DNA of 64,000 nt from Flavobacteriales bacterium (GTDB taxonomy: Bacteria > Bacteroidota > Bacteroidia > Flavobacteriales > Weeksellaceae), in contig JACJZS010000002.1 of the NCBI GenBank assembly GCA_020635515.1, positions 1,489,742-1,553,741 on the forward strand, given 5' to 3'. The position numbers and the translations under genes were made by a program. Of the stretch, positions 18,705 to 28,130 are shown in pieces; the first letter of the stretch is position 1, and every line of letters starts with the position of its first letter. Under the pieces are notes generated by a model that saw only the letters and a list, made by a program, of their open reading frames with translations, had not been told where the DNA came from and did no database searches.

Positions 18705-18827
18705 GTGTTTCTAAAACATTTCCCTTTTTGTGTAAGTGTTCTTGTTTAGGAGTGCTTTTTTATTCCTTGTCTTGGGTGTTTTGATGTTTGTTGAAAGTTT
18801 AAATTTTTGTACAAAAAACGCTAAGGT

Positions 18828-18899
18828 GGTGTAGTGGTTACACCAAAATTTTGTTATATTTGTAACTTAAATGTTTCTGAAATGAATAACAAAATTTTG
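18828..18899. promoter_or_regulatory. Palindrome-rich control region of the giant T9SS gene
   Basis: GGTGTA-N5-TACACC (18828 to 18844) lies where a -33 region would be expected, ahead of a TATATTTG -7 box (18855 to 18862). The 10-bp palindrome CAAAATTTTG occurs at 18844 to 18853 and again at 18890 to 18899. With flanking bases the two form a 14-bp perfect inverted repeat (CAAAATTTTGTTAT / ATAACAAAATTTTG). The ATG at 18882 lies between them. Confidence 0.45.
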
Positions 18900-21800
18900 A
18901 CCTATACCAATTATCTATCATTATTTTTAGTCATAGTTTCATTTGGATTTTTGAATGCCCAACAAAACTTATTAAATGCAAACAATCCCAGTTTTGAAGA
19001 TGGAAATACAGGATTTCAGACTAATGGAGGCTATGCATTGTATGCAGGCTCGAGTAGTGACGGTTCGGATTATGCAATAATCTCCAATCCAAACACCATG
19101 AATCCAGAATATAGTTCTTCTATTACTCCTTTTGATGGTACAAAAATGATGGTGGTTGATGCAGATCCTAATAACGAAATCTTTTGGAAGCAGTCACCTA
19201 ATGTTCAGTTGGAGGGAGGTGTGACATATACTTTTTCGTATTATGTAGTTAATGTTCAGACTGTAGCGGGGAAACCTGCTCCAACTATTGTTTTTAGTGC
19301 AGAAGATCAATGTTCTTGTACGCCTACATTAATATCAGGGAGTGCACAGGTAAATAATACAACTTGGCAAAAAGTAACCTATGAGTTTACTCCAGCAGGA
19401 ACAGGACAAAAATGGGTTAGAATAGAGTTGAAAACACAAGGAGCTGACCAAAATGGAAATGATTTTGCTATTGATGCAATGACTCTCACGCCTCCTCCGT
19501 TACCATTGAGTATCAGTGCTTCTCATACCAAAGTATCTTGTCCAGGTGCAGGAGATGCCTCTATTTCTGCATATGGTTTTGGCGGGACAATTCCTTATTC
19601 GTATACAATATCAGGTGCAAATTTGCCCGCAGGATATACAATAACTAATTCTACAGGGATATTTCAAAACCTAGAAGCAGGAACGTATTCTGTAAGTGTT
19701 ACCGATGGAAATGAAACAAAATCAACTTCCATTACCATTGACCCAGTAACGGATATGACCATAGAAGCGAGTACAACAGCTAATGCTAATTTACTTACTC
19801 CAACAAGCAGTCAAAACCCCATACCCGAGGTGACAATATGTAACGGAGAGTCGATAACTATAAAAGCAACCAACTTAACTAATCATAGATGGACAGCAAA
19901 TCCTACTGACACAACTTTAACCTCTCCCAATAATTCAACAATTACAGTAACTCCTACTCAAGATACGGAATACACCGTAACGGCAGATGGTCCCACAGGA
20001 GCATTGAGCAACCTTGTGTATAACGGAGATTTTGAATCGGATACCGCAGGTTTTTCATCAGATTACAGATATTTTTCAAATAATTCAAGCTATCAGCAAA
20101 ATGCCTATGGAGTGGATACGAATCCTAATACATGGGGGAGTGTTTATGATGTGGCAACTGATCATACGACTGGAAGTGGGAATATGTTTATTACCGATGG
20201 AGCGACTGTAGCAAACACCAAAGTTTGGGTACAAAATATTGCAGTAGTACCAGGTATTACGTACGAATTTAAATACTTTATTCGTTCCATTACTACAGGG
20301 AAAGGAAATCCAGCAAGGATGCAGATAAAAATCAATGGCGTTGTTGTTAATAATAGTAACGGAAGTGCAGAAGATCAAGCTTTTCCAAATACAGCAGATG
20401 GTTGGAAAGAATTTACTCGTTCTTGGACTGCTCCTGTAGGAGTAACTATTGCTACTATACAAATGATTGATGTGGAAACCGCATCAGCAGGTAATGATTT
20501 TGCCTTAGATGATATTACATTTATTCCTACTTCAGCAAATGTATGTACTCCTCAAAAAAAGATAAAAGTAAAAGTAAGCACAGGTACATTAGATGGTAAG
20601 TTTTCTTACCCAACACCAGTTTGTAAAAATACCGACTCCAACCCAACTCCATCTCCAGATAATCAAAGTACTTTTACTACAGGAGGAACTTATTCAGTTT
20701 CTTCTTCCAATTCAGCAGATATAACCATAGATTCTACCTCAGGAGAAATTGATTTATCAACTACCAAGGCAGGAACCTATACTATAAAGTATACTAAAGC
20801 AGTCAGTGGATGTTCGCCAGCTATAGATGAGTCGTTTACTATAGAAATTAATGAAACTCAAGCTTTACCATCGATGCCACCGTTTAATGTTTGTAGTGGT
20901 ACTGATATAGATATACCAAATTTACTTACACTTGCAGGTGTAACCATTCCAGCAGGAATGACTTTTGCGTGGGAAAATAAAGGCGATGACATAGGAATGG
21001 TTGATGGTTTAGGTGCATCAGCTATGAGTGGAACAGGAATTCCTCCAAAGTTCACAGCTACAAATACAGGAGCAACTACCTTAACTGCAACAATAGAAAT
21101 TACCCCAACACTAAATTCTTGTGTAGGAAGTACCACTACGTACACAGTTAATGTAAATCCTTCAACTACTCCTGATACCTCATTTACATATTCGCAAAGA
21201 TATTATTGTGAAAGTGATGCTAATCCAATACCAATGTTAGCTGTTGGAGCAAAAACAGGAGGAACGTATTCATGCGAGGATGGAAGTTTGGTATTTGTAT
21301 CTACAAATACTGGCGAAATAAATATTGCTAGTACTCCTCATGGTACGTATGAAATCAAATACAAAGTAGCACAAGATGCAGCGAGTTGTCAAAGCGAAGC
21401 AGAAAGTACGTATGTTATTTCTATCATAAAAATAGCAGACCCTATTACGGCTACAACGCACCCAACGTGTACAACAAAAGGAAGTATAACAGTTCAAAAA
21501 GTGTCGGGTAATGGTTCTAGTTTATTTATATCGGAAGTTACCGATGCAGATACAGGTTCATTAACTTATGTTGAATTATATAACGGAACAAGTTTTCCTA
21601 TCGATATGACGCAGTATAAACTAAAAGTTCATCAAGATGGGCATGCAACTCCTGATTGTACTAAAAGTTTAACAGGAACTTTAGCAGTGGGAGATGCCTA
21701 TGTAATTGCGATAGGAGCTGATACCGAAATTAATAATGAAGGGATTGCTTATGATATTAAAATGGGAGCAACGTGTGGAATCAATACCAACGATTACTTG

Positions 21801-24800
21801 GTTCTATCCAATATAGATGATAATGTAGTAGATGTTTGGGGAGATTCTTCTGGTGCTGATTTTACACCTAATGCCGGAGGATATGTATACCGAAGAAAAC
21901 TTACCGCTACTGTTCCATCTACTGCTTGGAATGAAAACGATTGGTACATAATAGACAATCAAGACTTTTCTGATGTCGGAAATTATATGTTTAACTCAAT
22001 CGAATATAGCTATTGTATAGATGGTGCGTGTCAAGTGAGTAATGAGTTTACTAATTTAGATTCTGGAAATTATGATATTACCATAAAAGAAGTAAACTCT
22101 AGTTGTGAGTCTAAGGTAAAATCAGTAACCATAAAACCTGTACCAAATAAACCAGTTATTGGTGCAGTGAGTAATATTACTTTGTGTGAAGGAGAAATTC
22201 AACCAAAAATTGATTTTACTACCGACCAAGATGACTCTGCAAAACCTAACTTAATAACGTACAGTTGGACAAATGACAATACAGCTATTGGATTAGTTGC
22301 TAATGGAAGTACTAACAATATTCCACAGTTTACAGCAGCGAATACTACAGGAAGTATAGTGGCAAACATAAGTGTTACTGCAACTAATACTGACACAGGT
22401 TGTGTAAGTGACCCTATGACTTTTACCATTACGGTAAATCCGAAACTGCAACCTACCTTAAGTTGTGGAACGGCAACACAGACCTCAGTTACGTTTACAT
22501 GGGCAGCAGTTGCAGGAGCGACAGGATATGACATTACCTATTTCGATAAAGATGGAACAGTAGGGACAGCAAATGGAACGTTAGATATGACCACAGACCC
22601 TGCTAATCCTACTTATTTAGTAAGTGGTTTATCTCCCAATGAAACAATAAACATTAAGGTTACGCCAACGGGTGCTGTAGGAACGTGTTTCAAAGAATCT
22701 ATGCCTTTAGGGTGTACAGCACAAGATTGTCCTAGCATTACAGCAATTAACCCAGCTACCATTACAAGATGTCAAGGAGATACGACTACAACTAATGCTA
22801 TTACATTGACTACTGAATTTACAGGAACAGACGCAATTAAATTTGTATACTTTGACACTCAGCAAACAGGAGGTGCCATGTACACAGGAGGAATAGAATT
22901 AGCAAAAGCGACACCTGATGCAAGTAAGACTGTATCTTATACGTTGCCTGTATTAGGTGCTGGTTCAATTCCAGATACTGCAGGAACATACTATATTTAT
23001 GCAATAGCAGATAGTACCCCAGCGAGTCCAAGTTGTCGTCCTTTCCAAGAGATTGCAGTTACCGTGAATGCCAAACCAACAGTTGATAATATTACCGATA
23101 TTGAAAAATGTAATGGAGAAACGATTAGTGAAATTCAATTTTCTGATGGTTTAACAGGAAGTACATTTAATTGGAAAAATAATAATACAGATATAGGCTT
23201 AGTTGCTAATGGAACAGGGAATATAGCACAGTTTACCGCAACCAATACCACAACTGGAAATATAGAAGCTATTATAGAGGTTACATCAACAAATAATGGC
23301 TGTGTAAGTGATGCAAAAACATTTAAAATTACCGTTAAGCCAACGGTAGATCCAGACATAGAATTTACGTATGATACTACTTGTATTAGTGCAACAACTA
23401 ATCCAACTCCAAAACCTGTAGACTCTAGTACCTTTGTGATAGGAGGAACCTATTCGGTTACTTCATCAAATGCATCAGATATAACTATAGATGCAAATTC
23501 AGGAGAAATTAATTTATCTTCTACTCTTGCAGGAACCTATGAGATTACGTATGAATTACCTGCTGATGCCTCAATTTGTAGAGCTTTAAAAACACATAAA
23601 GCAAATATAGTAATCACTAATTCGATTACACCTAATGTAATTTTTACGCTTCCTGCAAATGTATGTCTGAGTGATACTACAAATCCAATACCTACAGAAG
23701 ACACAAACTTTACAGCAGGAGGAACATATTCTGTTTCGTCTTCTAATTCAGCAGACATAACTATAGATGCAAATTCAGGAGAAATTGATTTATCTTCTAC
23801 TAAAGCAGGAACGTATGAAGTAATATATACCGTAAGTGCAAGCGGATGTAATCCTCAAGAGATTTCAAGTCCGATACAAATCATTATAGAAGAAGACCAA
23901 GAAGTGCAAAATACCAATGGAGATAAAGAACCAATTATTTGTATAAATACTGCAATTACTGATATTGAGTTTACCATTTCAAAAGGTGCCACAAGCTTAG
24001 CATTGAAATCAGGAAGTACCTTGCCTAATGGTGTTACTTTTAATCAAGTAGGAACTTCTAATGTTTATACCATTTCGGGAACACCAACCGAAGTAGGAAC
24101 ATTTAATTATACTGTTGAAACATCAGGAACGTGTACTTCTAAAGATATTTCAGGAACCATTACAGTACAAGAAGATGATGCTTTAGCTTTAACTTCAGTA
24201 GCAGGGACAGAAGCACAAACCGTTTGTATAGATACCGATATTACAGCAATTGTATATACCTATTCAGCAGGAGCAACCGATGTTACTGTTACAGGATTAG
24301 AATCTTCTGACTTTTCTGTAACAAAAGATGCTACAGCTAAAACAGTTACCATAACAGGACAAACTTCAACAGCAGGAACGTATAATTATACGGTTACAAC
24401 CACAGGAAATTGTAAAAGTGCTACATTAAGTGGAACAATAGGTGTTAATGATTTATCAAGTCAAGTATTTGCGTTCTCTTATGATAGTGCTGATTATTGT
24501 GAATCAGGAACTACAAACCCAACTCCTACAGGAGCTACTGGTTTTGTAAGTGGAGGAACCTATACTGTAACAAGTTCATCTACAGGAACTCTTTCTGATT
24601 TATCAATTAATTCAACTTCAGGAGAGATTAATTTAGCAAGTTCTAAACCTGGAGATTATGAAATTACCTATACCGTTACACAAGATTTAGCAAATTGTAA
24701 AGCAGGAGGAAGTTCAAAAGAGAATGTGACCATTAAACCTGATTCTACATTAAAATTAACCTCTGTTGCAATTACTCAAAATCAAAATATATGTAATGGA

Positions 24801-26867
24801 GCTCCAATGACAAATATTACATTTGAATTTGGGGGAGGTGCTACCAATGCAAATGCTACTAATCTTCCTCCAGGAATAAACCAAAACGTAGATGCAACAA
24901 CTAAAACAATAACTATTTCAGGAACTCCTACTATGGTTGGTGTATATAACTATGAAGTGGTTACAACAGGAAGTGGTTGTGATGAACCTAAAATAACAGG
25001 AACTATAGAAGTTCTTGAATTACCAAATATTTCAAACAAAACAAAAACCATTTGTTCTGGAACTGCCTTTACAGTAGATAGTACAGACTTTGTGTCGCCA
25101 GATATTCTTCCTACAGGCACTACCTTTACATGGACAGCACCAGTAATAAGTGCAGGAGGAACCATCACAGATGGAAGTGCAGAGAGTACTCCACAAAATA
25201 GTATAAGCCAAACCTTAACCAATACAGGAAATGCAGATGCAACTGCTACTTATACTGTAACAGCAACCAGCGGAACGTCCCCAAACCATTGTACCGATAC
25301 CTTTGATGTAGTAGTAACGGTAAGAGCTAATCCTACAGCAACACTAACCGTACAAAAAGGAGCAACAGGAACTCCTTCGCAAAGCATTTCTATTTGTGCT
25401 GGAGGAGATTCAGGGTTGAAGTTTACAGGAACTCCTAACGCAGTAGTAACCTATGAAGTAAATATTCCAACTGCAACAACACCAACGATAACAAAAACAG
25501 TTACCTTAGATGCCTCAGGAGAAGCATCTCCTACAGATACTACAAATACAAGTGTTGCAGAAGACACTACCTTTACCATAAAGAGTGTAGCTCTAACTGA
25601 TTCAGATGGTCTTACCTGTACCAATACCATTTCATCGCCTACTGCAAGCCAAATTGCAAATGTTACAGCAGTACAACAACCAGGTGTAAGTATATCGTAT
25701 TCAGGAGGAGTTATTTGTAGATCAGGCACTGCAAAGATTGAGTTTACAGGAACTAAGAATGCAACAGTTACCTATAGAGTAAGTACAGAAACAGCAGACA
25801 GAACGATTTTATTAAACTCAAGTGGATATGCATCAAGAAACTTTACTGTTTCTCAAACCACCACATTTACTTTAGTAAGCATAGTAGAGCCAATTAGTAA
25901 TTGTTCTCAAACGTTAAGTAATGATGTTACCGTTACGGTAAATACAACTCCAATACCAACGGTAACTTCTCCGCAAATATTCTGTTCAGATTCACCTTCT
26001 ACAGTAGCAGATTTACAGGCAACGGGAACGGATTTATTATGGTATAATGCACTAGGGAATTTAATACCTGTAACAACAGCTCTTGTAGACGGACAAAAAT
26101 ATTATGTAACACAAACCTTAAACGGATGTGAAAGTAACAAAGCAGAAATTTTAGTTGATTTAATTTCATTGCCTGCAGATCCTTTACAACCTATTGTGAA
26201 ATGTTCTAGTGAGGTTGGACCTTCTGGAATACCAATAGATACAGGTTTATCATCATCGAACTACAGTTTTGTATGGAGCACAGGAGATACAGGAAGTTTC
26301 ATTCAAGTATACGAGTCGGGAACGTACTCTGTTACCATTTCAGATAACAATTTACCTAGTTGCACTGTAACGTATTCTACAGAAGTTACTGTTCTAGAAG
26401 CTCCTACTATAACAGACATCATACCAGGAAATGGGACATTAGAAATAGTAGCAGAAGGAGATAATGAACCGTTTTTATATTCGCTAGATGGAAACAATTG
26501 GCAATATTCCAATGAGTTTACAGGACTTAAAGAAGGAGATTATACTGTATACGTAAAAGAAAATGTTCAAGGTTGTGAAACCATAACGTCTGCAACTGTA
26601 TTTGTAATCCGTAACTTTATAAGTCCAGGAACATCGGATAGTAAGAATGACGTTTGGAAAATAGATGGAATGGAAATGTATCCTGGTGCGTATATAAGAA
26701 TCTACGATAGATATGGAAAAGTACTAGCAGAATCAGATGATTTATCAACATTCACTTGGGACGGAACCTATTTAAATAGACCTTTACCATCAACTACCTA
26801 TTGGTACGATATTATCTTCCCTTCAGGAAAGAAAACCAGCGGATTTATCGTAGTTAAAAATCGATAA
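18882..26867 (+). CDS. Giant T9SS type B adhesin-like surface protein
   Basis: A 2661-residue exported protein, probably cell-surface and adhesin-like. It starts with a signal peptide (LSLFLVIVSFGFLNAQ). Two jelly-roll-like modules follow (NNPSFEDGNTGFQ near 30; NLVYNGDFESDTAGF near 380), each ending in DFAIDAM/DFALDDI, with a SprB-type repeat near 215. Five related modules of the type GGTYSVSSSNSADITIDxxSGEI start near residues 573, 767, 1494, 1586 and 1863. A lamin-tail-like domain spans about 877 to 1040 and a fibronectin-III-like module about 1190 to 1270. PKD-like modules fill the rest. The final 90 residues are the type B (gliding-motility-associated) sorting domain with SDSKNDVWKI, IRIYDRYGKVL and FTWDGTYLNRPLPSTTYWY. 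An in-frame GTG at 18834 is rejected as start because the signal peptide begins at 18882. The gene stands alone. Confidence 0.88.
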   Translation: MNNKILTYTNYLSLFLVIVSFGFLNAQQNLLNANNPSFEDGNTGFQTNGGYALYAGSSSDGSDYAIISNPNTMNPEYSSSITPFDGTKMMVVDADPNNEIFWKQSPNVQLEGGVTYTFSYYVVNVQTVAGKPAPTIVFSAEDQCSCTPTLISGSAQVNNTTWQKVTYEFTPAGTGQKWVRIELKTQGADQNGNDFAIDAMTLTPPPLPLSISASHTKVSCPGAGDASISAYGFGGTIPYSYTISGANLPAGYTITNSTGIFQNLEAGTYSVSVTDGNETKSTSITIDPVTDMTIEASTTANANLLTPTSSQNPIPEVTICNGESITIKATNLTNHRWTANPTDTTLTSPNNSTITVTPTQDTEYTVTADGPTGALSNLVYNGDFESDTAGFSSDYRYFSNNSSYQQNAYGVDTNPNTWGSVYDVATDHTTGSGNMFITDGATVANTKVWVQNIAVVPGITYEFKYFIRSITTGKGNPARMQIKINGVVVNNSNGSAEDQAFPNTADGWKEFTRSWTAPVGVTIATIQMIDVETASAGNDFALDDITFIPTSANVCTPQKKIKVKVSTGTLDGKFSYPTPVCKNTDSNPTPSPDNQSTFTTGGTYSVSSSNSADITIDSTSGEIDLSTTKAGTYTIKYTKAVSGCSPAIDESFTIEINETQALPSMPPFNVCSGTDIDIPNLLTLAGVTIPAGMTFAWENKGDDIGMVDGLGASAMSGTGIPPKFTATNTGATTLTATIEITPTLNSCVGSTTTYTVNVNPSTTPDTSFTYSQRYYCESDANPIPMLAVGAKTGGTYSCEDGSLVFVSTNTGEINIASTPHGTYEIKYKVAQDAASCQSEAESTYVISIIKIADPITATTHPTCTTKGSITVQKVSGNGSSLFISEVTDADTGSLTYVELYNGTSFPIDMTQYKLKVHQDGHATPDCTKSLTGTLAVGDAYVIAIGADTEINNEGIAYDIKMGATCGINTNDYLVLSNIDDNVVDVWGDSSGADFTPNAGGYVYRRKLTATVPSTAWNENDWYIIDNQDFSDVGNYMFNSIEYSYCIDGACQVSNEFTNLDSGNYDITIKEVNSSCESKVKSVTIKPVPNKPVIGAVSNITLCEGEIQPKIDFTTDQDDSAKPNLITYSWTNDNTAIGLVANGSTNNIPQFTAANTTGSIVANISVTATNTDTGCVSDPMTFTITVNPKLQPTLSCGTATQTSVTFTWAAVAGATGYDITYFDKDGTVGTANGTLDMTTDPANPTYLVSGLSPNETINIKVTPTGAVGTCFKESMPLGCTAQDCPSITAINPATITRCQGDTTTTNAITLTTEFTGTDAIKFVYFDTQQTGGAMYTGGIELAKATPDASKTVSYTLPVLGAGSIPDTAGTYYIYAIADSTPASPSCRPFQEIAVTVNAKPTVDNITDIEKCNGETISEIQFSDGLTGSTFNWKNNNTDIGLVANGTGNIAQFTATNTTTGNIEAIIEVTSTNNGCVSDAKTFKITVKPTVDPDIEFTYDTTCISATTNPTPKPVDSSTFVIGGTYSVTSSNASDITIDANSGEINLSSTLAGTYEITYELPADASICRALKTHKANIVITNSITPNVIFTLPANVCLSDTTNPIPTEDTNFTAGGTYSVSSSNSADITIDANSGEIDLSSTKAGTYEVIYTVSASGCNPQEISSPIQIIIEEDQEVQNTNGDKEPIICINTAITDIEFTISKGATSLALKSGSTLPNGVTFNQVGTSNVYTISGTPTEVGTFNYTVETSGTCTSKDISGTITVQEDDALALTSVAGTEAQTVCIDTDITAIVYTYSAGATDVTVTGLESSDFSVTKDATAKTVTITGQTSTAGTYNYTVTTTGNCKSATLSGTIGVNDLSSQVFAFSYDSADYCESGTTNPTPTGATGFVSGGTYTVTSSSTGTLSDLSINSTSGEINLASSKPGDYEITYTVTQDLANCKAGGSSKENVTIKPDSTLKLTSVAITQNQNICNGAPMTNITFEFGGGATNANATNLPPGINQNVDATTKTITISGTPTMVGVYNYEVVTTGSGCDEPKITGTIEVLELPNISNKTKTICSGTAFTVDSTDFVSPDILPTGTTFTWTAPVISAGGTITDGSAESTPQNSISQTLTNTGNADATATYTVTATSGTSPNHCTDTFDVVVTVRANPTATLTVQKGATGTPSQSISICAGGDSGLKFTGTPNAVVTYEVNIPTATTPTITKTVTLDASGEASPTDTTNTSVAEDTTFTIKSVALTDSDGLTCTNTISSPTASQIANVTAVQQPGVSISYSGGVICRSGTAKIEFTGTKNATVTYRVSTETADRTILLNSSGYASRNFTVSQTTTFTLVSIVEPISNCSQTLSNDVTVTVNTTPIPTVTSPQIFCSDSPSTVADLQATGTDLLWYNALGNLIPVTTALVDGQKYYVTQTLNGCESNKAEILVDLISLPADPLQPIVKCSSEVGPSGIPIDTGLSSSNYSFVWSTGDTGSFIQVYESGTYSVTISDNNLPSCTVTYSTEVTVLEAPTITDIIPGNGTLEIVAEGDNEPFLYSLDGNNWQYSNEFTGLKEGDYTVYVKENVQGCETITSATVFVIRNFISPGTSDSKNDVWKIDGMEMYPGAYIRIYDRYGKVLAESDDLSTFTWDGTYLNRPLPSTTYWYDIIFPSGKKTSGFIVVKNR

Positions 26868-26886
26868 AAGAAAGTAGGAAAAGCAT

Positions 26887-26930
26887 AAAAGAAAGGCGGA
26901 AGAAATTTAAATTTCTTCCGCCTTTCTTTT
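26887..26930. terminator. Perfect 44-bp palindromic bidirectional terminator
   Basis: AAAAGAAAGGCGGAAGAAATTT is followed directly by its exact reverse complement. Each strand ends the stem with CTTTCTTTT. It lies between the convergent giant T9SS gene and the uspA-type gene and can serve both. Confidence 0.85.
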
Positions 26931-26946
26931 ATATCAAATTGAACGA

Positions 26947-27387
26947 TTAATCTTGTTGTATAGGAATCAAAAGGACAGGGATTTTTGAGTGTTTTAATAC
27001 CGAATGAGAAACACTTCCTATAAAAGCTTCATAAAAAGAACTTCTACCATGACTTCCCATTACAATTAAATCGGCATTATTTTCATCTGCATATTTTAGA
27101 ATTTCATCAGCAGGATCTCCTTGTAAAAGAACAGCTTCGTTTTTAATTTCTTTAGAATTTAGGTCTTTTGAAATTTTCTTAAGTTGTTTAGCTTCGTTCT
27201 TTAAGGTTGTTTCTTCTAATTCAGGTAAATATTGAAAACCTACATCTCCAATTATAAATCCAATATCAATGGAGGTAACGTGCAGTAGAATTACTTCAAA
27301 TTCCTCTTTGTGTAGATGTTGTAATGTTTTGTTTAAAATATACTCTGTGTTGTCAGAGAAATCTATAGGTACAATTATTTTTTTCAT
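26947..27387 (-). CDS. Universal stress protein (ATP-binding type)
   Basis: A 146-residue cytosolic UspA-domain protein. It opens with MKKIIVPIDFSDNTEYIL. Near the C-terminus the motif GSHGRSSFYEAFIGS fits G-2X-G-9X-GS exactly, which marks the ATP-binding subclass. An upstream in-frame ATG at 27405 would add six residues but overlaps a candidate -7 box, so 27387 is preferred. The stress signal or partner cannot be inferred. Confidence 0.9.
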   Translation of the reverse strand: MKKIIVPIDFSDNTEYILNKTLQHLHKEEFEVILLHVTSIDIGFIIGDVGFQYLPELEETTLKNEAKQLKKISKDLNSKEIKNEAVLLQGDPADEILKYADENNADLIVMGSHGRSSFYEAFIGSVSHSVLKHSKIPVLLIPIQQD

Positions 27388-27402
27388 GCTGATGCTTTTA
27401 AA

Positions 27403-27410
27403 CAAATGTA
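27403..27410 (-). promoter_or_regulatory. Candidate -7 element (TACATTTG) for the universal stress gene
   Basis: A reverse-strand TAnnTTTG match lies 16 bases before the chosen start codon. No clear TTG was found at the expected spacing. Confidence 0.35.
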
Positions 27411-27458
27411 ATAAATCTCATTTAAAATAGAAAGAATAAAATTTGATAATAGGATAAA

Positions 27459-27914
27459 CTACTGCTTTGCTTTAAAACTCCATAAAAATTCAAATTGAGA
27501 GACACATTCGTTATTTTCATCTATTCCTTTTGATTGAAGTTTTATAGTGTGTGCTTGATTGCTAGAAGCTACTTTTTGCATTAATTCTCTAACTTCTTTT
27601 CGTTGTGTACAACTGAATGTAATTTTTCCAACTGCCTTTTTTGTGAAAACACCTTTCTGTTCAATTACCAGCATAGAAATCTTTTTTTTATGTTGTTGAA
27701 TTTCTTCTAAACACAAAATTCCTGTAGAAAGTTCTGCCGCCATACCTTGAACTGCCCAAAACATAGAACGAAATGGATTTTGGTTTAAAAAGCCAAAAGA
27801 AACTTTAATTTTTGCTTCATTTTCAGATAGCAAATGCAATTTAATTCCAGCTAAAAATGCAATCGGAAGCTTTAAAAGTAAAAAGAAACGGAACTTGTTT
27901 TTTGTCATTTTCAT
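27459..27914 (-). CDS. DUF4442 hotdog-fold protein
   Basis: A 151-residue protein of the DUF4442 family, a hotdog-fold group related to acyl-CoA thioesterases. Typical features are NPFRSMFWAVQGMAAELSTG near residue 45, which includes the central helix of the fold, and the paired strands around KAVGKITFSC. The substrate is unknown. Its start codon overlaps the PspC gene stop in an ATGA arrangement, so the two are translationally coupled. Confidence 0.78.
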   Translation of the reverse strand: MKMTKNKFRFFLLLKLPIAFLAGIKLHLLSENEAKIKVSFGFLNQNPFRSMFWAVQGMAAELSTGILCLEEIQQHKKKISMLVIEQKGVFTKKAVGKITFSCTQRKEVRELMQKVASSNQAHTIKLQSKGIDENNECVSQFEFLWSFKAKQ

Positions 27915-28129
27915 AAATCAAAAACAGATGGTCGTTTAGTAATCAAGTTATCCTTTATCCAAAGAAAAAAAGCAATTACTAAATATACTGCAAAGAAAGC
28001 TCCTAAGGTTACAAAAGATAAGTAAATGAAAAGTATACGCAAACGAGAAGCACTCATTCCTAGTTTTTCCGATATTCTAGAAACAACTTCAAATCCGTTT
28101 GATTCAAAAACAGTACGTAGTTTTTCCAT
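27911..28129 (-). CDS. PspC-domain small membrane protein
   Basis: A 72-residue protein with PspC-like features: an N-terminal amphipathic stretch (GFEVVSRISEKLGMSASRLR) and one hydrophobic helix (ILFIYLSFVTLGAFFAVYLVIAFF, split by small residues). PspC proteins sense or buffer inner-membrane stress. Here no pspA or pspF lies nearby. The gene is 1 base downstream of the DUF2851 stop and overlaps the DUF4442 gene. Confidence 0.75.
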   Translation of the reverse strand: MEKLRTVFESNGFEVVSRISEKLGMSASRLRILFIYLSFVTLGAFFAVYLVIAFFLWIKDNLITKRPSVFDL

Positions 28130-28130
28130 T

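Noticed and set aside
18705..18781. Possible guaA terminator
   Set aside because: The best stem (around AAGTGTTCT and AGGAGTGCTT) depends on several G-T pairs, so I do not call it.
18834..18881. Upstream GTG start for the giant T9SS gene
   Set aside because: It would place 16 non-hydrophobic residues before the signal peptide and begins before the candidate -7 box at 18855.
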